Below, in pieces: positions 8,809 to 13,817 of a stretch of 13,817 nucleotides of DNA; position 1 is the stretch's first letter; each line of letters starts with the position of its first letter. Position numbers and translations under genes: made by a program. This DNA comes from Phyllobacteriaceae bacterium (GTDB lineage Bacteria > Pseudomonadota > Alphaproteobacteria > Rhizobiales > Ancalomicrobiaceae): NCBI GenBank assembly GCA_012517025.1, contig JAAYVT010000013.1, forward strand, positions 1-13,817, given 5' to 3'. Under the pieces are notes generated by a model, which saw nothing but the letters and a program-made list of their open reading frames with translations, was not told where the DNA came from and ran no database searches.

Positions 8809-9354
8809 ATGACGTCGACGGCGAGATCGATTTCGAAGGAGCACGACGCGGCGTCGGCCGCGGCGCTCTCGGGTGCGTCGTTTCGCGACGCGATGAGCCG
8901 CATCGTCGGAGCGGTGCACGTGATCGCCACCGACGGACCGGCGGGGCCGGGGGGCGCGACGATGACGGCGGTGACCTCGGTCACCGACGCGCCGCCGACC
9001 GTGCTCGTCTGCCTCAACCGGTCCGGCCGTCTCAACGCCATCCTGCGGGCCAACGGCGTCTTCAGCGTCAACACGTTGGTCGCCGGCGACGAGGCGCTCG
9101 CCGGGGTGTTCGCCGGGGTCGGTGGGCTCGATCATCCGGAGCGGTTCACGCACGGGCAGTGGACGCACGGCGCCACCGGCGCGCCGCTGCTCGAGGGCGC
9201 GCGGGCGACGCTCGACTGCCGGATTTCCGAATGCGTCGACGTCGGGTCGCACACCGTGTTCTTCGGCGTGGTCGAGGCGGTCGCGCTCGGCGAGGCACGT
9301 CCGGCGCTGGTCTACGTCGATCGGGGCTATCGGGTGATTCCGAACGCCGAGTGA
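8809..9354 (+). CDS. Flavin reductase family protein (RutF/HpaC-like)
   Basis: A 181-residue protein of the flavin reductase-like (split-barrel FMN-binding) family. Such enzymes use NAD(P)H to reduce free FMN or FAD for a partner monooxygenase. After about 24 poorly conserved residues come FRDAMSRIVGAVHVIATDG (25-43), the flavin-contacting stretch TMTAVTSVTDAPPTVLVCLN (51-70), FSVNTLVAGDEALAGVFAG (85-103), DCRISECVDVGSHTVFFG (136-153) and VYVDRGYRVI (168-177). The order resembles E. coli RutF and HpaC closely. No rut or hpa genes and no monooxygenase are in the window, so the partner is unknown. ATG 8809 follows a purine-rich GGGGGCGAG; an in-frame GTG at 8758 lacks a ribosome site. It diverges from livH and converges on radC. 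Confidence 0.9.
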   Translation: MTSTARSISKEHDAASAAALSGASFRDAMSRIVGAVHVIATDGPAGPGGATMTAVTSVTDAPPTVLVCLNRSGRLNAILRANGVFSVNTLVAGDEALAGVFAGVGGLDHPERFTHGQWTHGATGAPLLEGARATLDCRISECVDVGSHTVFFGVVEAVALGEARPALVYVDRGYRVIPNAE

Positions 9355-9434
9355 GACGCCGACGGGCGAGAGTCGATCTCGTGTTCCGGCGGGTCCGCAG
9401 TTGCGATCGGCGATTCGCGGAGCGGGCGCCGACG

Positions 9435-9451
9435 CGGCGGAGGCTCCGCCG
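9435..9451. terminator. Possible bidirectional stem-loop between flavin reductase and radC
   Basis: CGGCGG (9435-9440) pairs with CCGCCG (9446-9451) around a 5-nt loop, just past the radC stop (9453). A weaker hairpin, CGAGA/TCTCG at 9367-9381, is closer to the flavin reductase stop. Neither has a U-run. Confidence 0.35.
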
Positions 9452-9452
9452 G

Positions 9453-10181
9453 TCAGATCAGCTGCAGCCCCTTGAGGCTGGCGTGGCCCTCGCGGCCGAC
9501 GATCACGTGGTCGTGGATCTGGATGCCGAGCGGGCGGGCGATGTCGATGATCTGCCGCGTCATCGAGATGTCGGCGTTCGACGGCGTCGGGTCGCCGGAC
9601 GGATGGTTGTGCACCAGGATGATCGCCGAGGCCGAGAGCTCGAGCGCCCGTTTGACGATCTCGCGCGGGTAGACGGGGGTGTGGTCGACGGTGCCGGTCT
9701 GCTGCACCTCGTCGGCGATCAGGCCGTTGCGCTTGTCGAGGAAGAGGATGCGGAACTGCTCGCGCGCCTCGAAGGCCATCGCGGTGCGGCAGTAGTCGAT
9801 CACCTGGCTCCACGACGACAGCACGGTCTTCTTGCGGACCTCGCCCTTCATCATGCGCAGGCCGCTGGCCCGCACCAGCTTCAGGTCGGTCGCCACCGCC
9901 TCGCCGACGCCCGGCACCTCGCAGAGTCGTTCGAAGGGGGCGCCGAGCACTTCGGCGAAGGAGCCGAAGCGGCGGATCAGCTCCTTCGCCAGCGCCTTGA
10001 CGTCGCGGCGGGGGATCGAGCGGAACAGCAGCAGCTCGAGCAATTCGTAGTCGGGGAGGGCGTCGGGACCGCCGTCGCGGAAGCGCGCCTTGAGGCGCTC
10101 GCGGTGACCGTGGCGGTGGTCGACCTCGTCGTCGGCGGGCGTGGGAGGCGGGCCGCCGGAGACCTCGTCGAAGCCGCTCAT
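9453..10181 (-). CDS. radC: RadC family protein (UPF0758, JAB/JAMM-domain)
   Basis: A 242-residue cytoplasmic protein. A polar N-terminus (1-30) precedes the RadC helical segment PDYELLELLLFRSIPRRDVKALAK (in pieces, 43-66) and a helix-hairpin-helix-like CEVPGVGEAVATDLK (87-101). The C-terminal JAMM-like metal site has Glu141 (EQFRILFLDKRN), His191 and His193 in LVHNHPSGDPTPSNAD, and Asp204. The name reflects an old link to recombination repair that was later disputed; the fold suggests a metalloprotease or isopeptidase, with no proven substrate. ATG 10181 has a GGGGGACGAG tract before it; a GTG 21 nt upstream is possible. It lies 49 nt after map and is probably co-transcribed with it. Confidence 0.93.
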   Translation of the reverse strand: MSGFDEVSGGPPPTPADDEVDHRHGHRERLKARFRDGGPDALPDYELLELLLFRSIPRRDVKALAKELIRRFGSFAEVLGAPFERLCEVPGVGEAVATDLKLVRASGLRMMKGEVRKKTVLSSWSQVIDYCRTAMAFEAREQFRILFLDKRNGLIADEVQQTGTVDHTPVYPREIVKRALELSASAIILVHNHPSGDPTPSNADISMTRQIIDIARPLGIQIHDHVIVGREGHASLKGLQLI

Positions 10182-10230
10182 CTCGTCCCCCGTCTCCACC
10201 ACCGCGCGGGATCCCGACTCGCGCCGACGA

Positions 10231-11064
10231 TCATCCTCCGACGACGTAGGGCGGCTTGTGAAGTCCCTTCGGCGAGAAGGTGAAGACCTCGCAACCGGTC
10301 TCGGTGACGCCGAGCATGTGCTCGAACTGGGCGGAGAGCGAGCGGTCGCGGGTGACCGCGGTCCAGCCGTCGGAGAGCACTTTCACGTGCGGGCGGCCGA
10401 GGTTGACCATCGGCTCGATGGTGAAGACCATGCCGGGGCGCAGCTCGACGCCCTCGCCGGGCTCGCCGTAGTGCAGGATGTTCGGCGTGTCGTGGAACAG
10501 GCGGCCGACGCCGTGGCCGCAGAAGTCGCGCACCACCGAGCAGCGCTCGGCCTCGACGTAGGTCTGGATGGCGTGGCCGATGTCGCCGGTGGTGGCGCCG
10601 GGCTTCACCGCCGCGATGCCACGCAGCAGGCTCTCGTAGGTGACGTCGATCAGCCGTTCGGCGGCGCGTTTGACCTCGCCGATCGGGTACATGCGCGACG
10701 AATCCCCGTACCAGCCGTCGAGCACGAAGGTGACGTCGATGTTGGCGATGTCGCCCTCGCGCAACGGCTTGTCGTTGGGGATGCCGTGACAGACGACGTG
10801 GTTGATCGAGATGCAGACGCTCTTCTCGTAGCCGCGATAGCCGAGCGTCGCCAGCTGGGCGCCGCGATCGACCGCGTAGCGGAAGATGAACTCGTCGATC
10901 TCGTTGGTGGTGACGCCGGGGCGGGCGAGTTCGGTCACGGCGTCGAGGCATTCGGCGGCGAAACGGCCGGCCTTGCGCAGACCCTCGAAGGCTTCCGGGC
11001 CATAGAGGCGGATGGCGCCGGTGTTCTTCAGGGGCGCGGTGGCATCGTCGACGTAGGTGACCAT
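10231..11064 (-). CDS. map: Methionine aminopeptidase, type I
   Basis: A 277-residue cytoplasmic metalloenzyme that removes the initiator Met from new proteins; essential in most bacteria. The pita-bread metal ligands are all visible: Asp110 (ANIDVTF), Asp121 (GDSSRMYP), His184 (CGHGVG), Glu217 (TIEPMV) and Glu248 (QFEHML), plus substrate His93 (VVCHGIPN). No zinc-finger linker extension is present, as expected for bacterial type I. The first 20 residues are variable. ATG 11064 has GGAACGAAG just upstream, and a TATAAA box lies about 50 nt upstream. The gene follows sfsA by 110 nt and precedes radC by 49 nt, an order found in other alphaproteobacteria. Confidence 0.97.
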   Translation of the reverse strand: MVTYVDDATAPLKNTGAIRLYGPEAFEGLRKAGRFAAECLDAVTELARPGVTTNEIDEFIFRYAVDRGAQLATLGYRGYEKSVCISINHVVCHGIPNDKPLREGDIANIDVTFVLDGWYGDSSRMYPIGEVKRAAERLIDVTYESLLRGIAAVKPGATTGDIGHAIQTYVEAERCSVVRDFCGHGVGRLFHDTPNILHYGEPGEGVELRPGMVFTIEPMVNLGRPHVKVLSDGWTAVTRDRSLSAQFEHMLGVTETGCEVFTFSPKGLHKPPYVVGG

Positions 11065-11112
11065 CTTCGTTCCGTGTGAGCGGGGAGGGACGCGCGGGCG
11101 TCAGGGTTTCTA

Positions 11113-11118
11113 TTTATA
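11113..11118 (-). promoter_or_regulatory. Likely -10 box of the map-radC unit
   Basis: TATAAA (11118-11113 on the minus strand, in CCTATAAATAG) is the strongest -10-like element in the window, 48 nt before the map ATG within the 110-nt sfsA-map gap. The -35 region (around GTGTGG) is poor, so activity or an alternative sigma factor is uncertain. Confidence 0.42.
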
Positions 11119-11174
11119 GGCTTCGACGCCGCTTTCCACACGAAATCGCTCTTTTGCGACGAAGTTTCAAGGTT

Positions 11175-11882
11175 TCAGACGAGAATCGGCACGTCGCCGA
11201 CGATTTCGACGCCGGCGGGCGAGACCCGCGCGGCGAGGGCGATCGCCTCGACGCCGGCGGCGCGGGCGCGGGCGAAGCCGGCCGCGTAGCCGGGATCGAC
11301 GTCGCCGGCGAGGGCGAAGCGGTCGCAGTCGGGACGATCGACCAGATAGACCATCACGGCGCGGTCGCCGAGGACGACCCGGGCGGCGAGCTCGGCGAGA
11401 TGCTTGGCGCCGCGCGTCGTCACCGCGTCGGGGAATTCGGCGAGGCCGGGGGCGCGGCAGAGGGTGGTGTTCTTCACCTCGACCCAGCAGCGCCCCTTCG
11501 CCGGATCCTCGAGCAGGACGTCGACGCGGGAATTCGTCCCGTATTTCACCTCGCGGCGCAGGGTGGCGTAGCCTGCGAGGGCGGGGACGGTGCCGGCGAG
11601 GATCGCTTCGGCGACTATCGTGTTGGGCTTCGAGGTGTCGATGCAGACGCAGGCGCCGGCCTCGGTCTCCTCCAGGATCCAGCTCCAGGCGAGCTTGCGC
11701 TTCGGGTCGTCGGATCGCGCCAGCCACACCCGCGCGTCGGGGCGGGCGAGGGAGAGCATCGAGCCGGAGTTGGCGCAGTGGGCGACGACCTCCTCGCCAG
11801 TCGCCTCGATCACGCAGTCGGCGAGGAAGCGCTTGTAGCGACGGAGCAGGCGGGCGGGGACGAGGGGGGGATCGAAACGCAT
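11175..11882 (-). CDS. sfsA: SfsA family protein (sugar fermentation stimulation homologue; DNA-binding/nuclease-like fold)
   Basis: A 235-residue protein of normal SfsA length. Family motifs in order: LLRRYKRFLADC (12-23), VAHCANSGSM (33-42), SRVDVLL (118-124), WVEVKNTTL (133-141), FPDAVTTRGAKHL (150-162) and MVYLVDRPD (177-185). The N-terminal half is OB-fold-like. The second half resembles PD-(D/E)xK nucleases, with Asp121 and Glu135-x-Lys137 in the catalytic-like positions. E. coli SfsA was described as a DNA-binding regulator of maltose metabolism genes; its biochemical role remains unclear. ATG 11882 agrees with the family N-terminus, though the ribosome site (CGAGACCG) is weak. It is 32 nt downstream of the glycosyltransferase gene, so translation may depend on read-through from it. 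Confidence 0.93.
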   Translation of the reverse strand: MRFDPPLVPARLLRRYKRFLADCVIEATGEEVVAHCANSGSMLSLARPDARVWLARSDDPKRKLAWSWILEETEAGACVCIDTSKPNTIVAEAILAGTVPALAGYATLRREVKYGTNSRVDVLLEDPAKGRCWVEVKNTTLCRAPGLAEFPDAVTTRGAKHLAELAARVVLGDRAVMVYLVDRPDCDRFALAGDVDPGYAAGFARARAAGVEAIALAARVSPAGVEIVGDVPILV

Positions 11883-11914
11883 CGGTCGGTCTCGGCGTCG
11901 GGGCGCGGCGGCGC

Positions 11915-13495
11915 TCACGGACGCTTCGGATAGGGCGGGACGGGGGGATCGCGCAGGTCGCGGCCGACGGCGACGTCGAGCTCGACCAGCGGCGCGCCGT
12001 CGAGGCCGACGCGGATCGGCGGTTGTTCCTCGATCCGGGCGAAACGACGGCGGGTCGCGGGGAGGGCGGCGGCGAAGGTGTCGGGGCGGCCGATCAGGAC
12101 GACGTCGCGGCCGAAGAAGGTGCGCGGATCGGAGAGGAAGGCGAAGCCGCGCGGGTCGTCGCCGAAGACGACGACGGTGGCGCGCGGTCCGAGCGCCTCG
12201 GCGAGCCGGGCCGCCTCGGTCCAGCGGAAGGCGACGACGATCGGCGGGCGGCCGGCGGCGTCGCGGGCGAGCAGGCCGCGTTCGTCGAGGGCGCGGACGA
12301 GGCCGGTCCACGAGGTCGCCTCGGCGAGCGGACGCTCCAGGCCGAAGCGGGCGACCGTCTGCGGCGACGGCGGCGCGAGGCGGAGCGCCAGCACGGCGGT
12401 CGCCGCGACGACCAGCAGGGCGGCGGCGAGGCCGGCGACCAGCCGGGCGAGACGAACGATCCGGACCCGTCCCTCGGCCTCGGCGACGGCGATCGCGCGG
12501 CCGAGCAGCGGCAACAGGAACAGCCAGCCCGGCATCTGCCAGTGCGGCAGGCCGGCGCCGCCGAGGAGCGGCACGGCGGTGAAGAGGACGATCGGCAGGG
12601 CGGCGAGGCCGACGAGGAAGGCGGCGGGGCCGTCGATCCGACGTTCGGCGCGCAACCCGCAGGCGGCGGCGAGGACGGCGGCAATCGCCGTCCATGGCCC
12701 GAGATAGGCGAGTTGGCCGAGGATCTCGCGGGCGAAGCCGATCCAGTTCGGCCGGCCGGCGCCGCCGCCGCGTCCGGCCTGGAACAGGAAGGACACCCAG
12801 CCGTTCTCGGCGTTCCAGATCGCCACCGGCGCGACCACGATGGCGGCGATCGCCACCGCCGCCCACGGCCACGGACTGGCCAGGACGCCGCGACGGCGTC
12901 CGCCGGCGACGAAGGCGAGAGCGGCCACCGCGAACAGAACGGCGTGGTACTTCGACAGGCCGGCGCCGCCGAGAGTGAGGCCGAGGGTGAGCCAGAGGAC
13001 GCGGGCACGGACCGGCGTCGGGGTCTCGAACAGCAGGATCGCCAGGGTGCGCGCCGACAATGCCAGGAACAGCAGCAGCGGCCCGTCCGGCACCAGCCAG
13101 GAACCGGCGGAGAGCAGGAAGAACGGCGCCAGCGTCAGGGCGAGCAGCGCCCAGAACCCCGCCGTCGCGCCCCAGAAGCGCCGCGTCAGGTCGAAGAGCG
13201 CCCAGGAGGTCGCGGTGAAGGCGAAGACGAAGGGCAGGCGCAGCACGAAGGCCGGCACGTCGGCGCCGAACAGCGGGGCGGCGAGGGCGCGCATCGTCGC
13301 CACCGTCCAGAAGGTCAGCGGCGGGTGATCGAACCACGACAGCTGATCGAGGTTCGCCACCGCCATGGCGTAGGCCTCGTCCTGCCCCGGCTCGACGATC
13401 GCGGCGAGCGCCAGACGGGCGAGCGTCGAGATCGCCAGCAGGCCGACCACCCGGCGCAGGGTCGGATCCGAGGGAAGCGAGAGGCGAGCGAGCAT
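11915..13495 (-). CDS. Glycosyltransferase family 39-like membrane protein
   Basis: A 526-residue integral membrane protein of the GT-C (PMT/ArnT/YycA-like) type, which transfers sugars from lipid carriers on the periplasmic face. After a first helix (about 15-33) comes the first periplasmic loop with the acidic pair QDEAYAMA (Asp39-Glu40) and WFDHPPLTFW (54-63), the hallmark of this family. Many Leu/Ala-rich helices fill about 80-410, for example FWALLALTLAPFFLLSAGSWL and GAGLSKYHAVLFAVAALAFV (in pieces). A soluble C-terminal part follows (about 420-526), with RPPIVVAFRWTEAARLAEAL and RATVVVFGDDPRGFAFLSDP. Acceptor and sugar cannot be told. ATG 13495 is chosen because the membrane protein starts there; the ribosome site is weak (GGAA), and the frame is open to 13600. 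It leads the sfsA-map-radC group. Confidence 0.85.
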   Translation of the reverse strand: MLARLSLPSDPTLRRVVGLLAISTLARLALAAIVEPGQDEAYAMAVANLDQLSWFDHPPLTFWTVATMRALAAPLFGADVPAFVLRLPFVFAFTATSWALFDLTRRFWGATAGFWALLALTLAPFFLLSAGSWLVPDGPLLLFLALSARTLAILLFETPTPVRARVLWLTLGLTLGGAGLSKYHAVLFAVAALAFVAGGRRRGVLASPWPWAAVAIAAIVVAPVAIWNAENGWVSFLFQAGRGGGAGRPNWIGFAREILGQLAYLGPWTAIAAVLAAACGLRAERRIDGPAAFLVGLAALPIVLFTAVPLLGGAGLPHWQMPGWLFLLPLLGRAIAVAEAEGRVRIVRLARLVAGLAAALLVVAATAVLALRLAPPSPQTVARFGLERPLAEATSWTGLVRALDERGLLARDAAGRPPIVVAFRWTEAARLAEALGPRATVVVFGDDPRGFAFLSDPRTFFGRDVVLIGRPDTFAAALPATRRRFARIEEQPPIRVGLDGAPLVELDVAVGRDLRDPPVPPYPKRP

Positions 13496-13628
13496 GAGCG
13501 GGTTCCGGCGGCTGCGATCGTGATCCTCTAGTCGGATCCGGCGGGCGGCGCCAGCGAGCCGGACGAGCGGCGGCGCGAATTCCTCGCCGAGGGCGGTCAC
13601 CCGGCGGACGAGGTGCCCACGAACGCGA

Positions 13629-13658
13629 AACCGGAGGCCGATCGCTCGACCTCCGGTT
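13629..13658 (-). terminator. Terminator hairpin downstream of the rhodanese gene
   Basis: AACCGGAGG (13629-13637) pairs perfectly over 9 bp with CCTCCGGTT (13650-13658) around a 12-nt loop. On the minus strand the stem ends in GGTTTCGCGTTCG, a modest T-rich tail. It begins 36 nt past the rhodanese stop and should insulate it from the glycosyltransferase gene. Confidence 0.6.
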
Positions 13659-13693
13659 CGAACTTCACCGTCGTGGTCGGCGCGATGCCGATC

Positions 13694-13817
13694 TCACATG
13701 GAGACGGGCAGACCGTGCATGCGCCAGGCGCCGATGCCGCCGCCCATGTGGGTGTCGTGCGGCAGGCCGAGCTTCTGGCAGATCTGCACCGCCTGGGCGG
13801 AGCGGCCGCCCATGGCG
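13694..13817 (-). CDS. Rhodanese-like domain protein, C-terminal end (5' part outside window)
   Basis: Only the last 40 residues are visible, ending with TGA at 13696-13694. They read AMGGRSAQAVQICQKLGL, then HDTHMGGGIGAWRMHGLPVSM. This matches the end of a rhodanese domain: the active-site loop CxxGxRS followed by the helix and the GG-x-x-AW segment. The preceding codon ends in C at base 13817, which would allow the catalytic Cys (TGC) just outside the window. Rhodanese domains carry sulfur as a persulfide on this Cys. Whether it is a single-domain protein or part of a larger one cannot be told. Confidence 0.85.
   Translation of the reverse strand, partial: AMGGRSAQAVQICQKLGLPHDTHMGGGIGAWRMHGLPVSM

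Noticed and set aside
8444..8812. Open frames on both strands in the livH/flavin reductase gap
   Set aside because: No ribosome site, no recognisable motif and shadow-like composition; the region looks regulatory.
12023..13531. 502-codon open frame antisense to the glycosyltransferase
   Set aside because: Translation is almost entirely Glu/Gly/Arg/Gln repeats, as expected opposite Ala/Leu-rich helices in high-GC DNA.

Overview
This 13.8 kb window is high-GC chromosomal DNA of alphaproteobacterial character, most likely Hyphomicrobiales (Rhizobiales). The lineage is inferred from the liv gene order with a DUF6867 membrane gene, the rhizobial-type LivG and the fused indolepyruvate:ferredoxin oxidoreductase with a DUF6537-type tail. 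I see no transposase, integrase, phage gene, CRISPR array, tRNA or rRNA. Both ends cut genes.

Left part (1-2443): the 3' end of an indolepyruvate:ferredoxin oxidoreductase gene runs rightward. It meets a leftward gene for a P1-family (DmpA/NylC-type, S58) N-terminal-nucleophile peptidase, and the two overlap tail to tail by 26 bp. Two stem-loops separate the peptidase from the transporter locus.

Centre (2443-8264, all minus strand): a complete branched-chain amino acid ABC transporter locus in the order livH-livM-livG-livF-DUF6867-livK. The first four genes are coupled by overlaps or a 2-nt gap and DUF6867 follows livF by 14 nt. The binding protein gene livK comes last, behind a 423-nt gap that holds a 28-nt inverted repeat, a possible separate promoter and a structured leader. 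LivK would capture the ligand in the periplasm, LivH/LivM form the channel, and LivG/LivF hydrolyse ATP. DUF6867 is a three-helix membrane protein of unknown role that may be an accessory subunit. The neighbouring peptidase and 2-oxoacid oxidoreductase fit a theme of amino acid or peptide salvage and catabolism, but that link is inference.

Right part (8265-13817): a 544-nt divergent regulatory region with a G9 run and an AT-rich island separates livH from a rightward RutF/HpaC-like flavin reductase. A leftward housekeeping group follows in transcription order: a GT39-type membrane glycosyltransferase, sfsA, map and radC, with a likely promoter between sfsA and map. The window ends inside a leftward rhodanese-domain gene, whose last 40 residues are visible and which is followed by a good terminator hairpin.

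No clearly novel defence, mobile or regulatory system is visible. The items most worth a second look are the DUF6867 subunit, the long structured livK leader, a roughly 20-residue insert in LivG, and the Ala-Thr (not Asn-Thr) sequence at the presumed self-cleavage site of the P1 peptidase.
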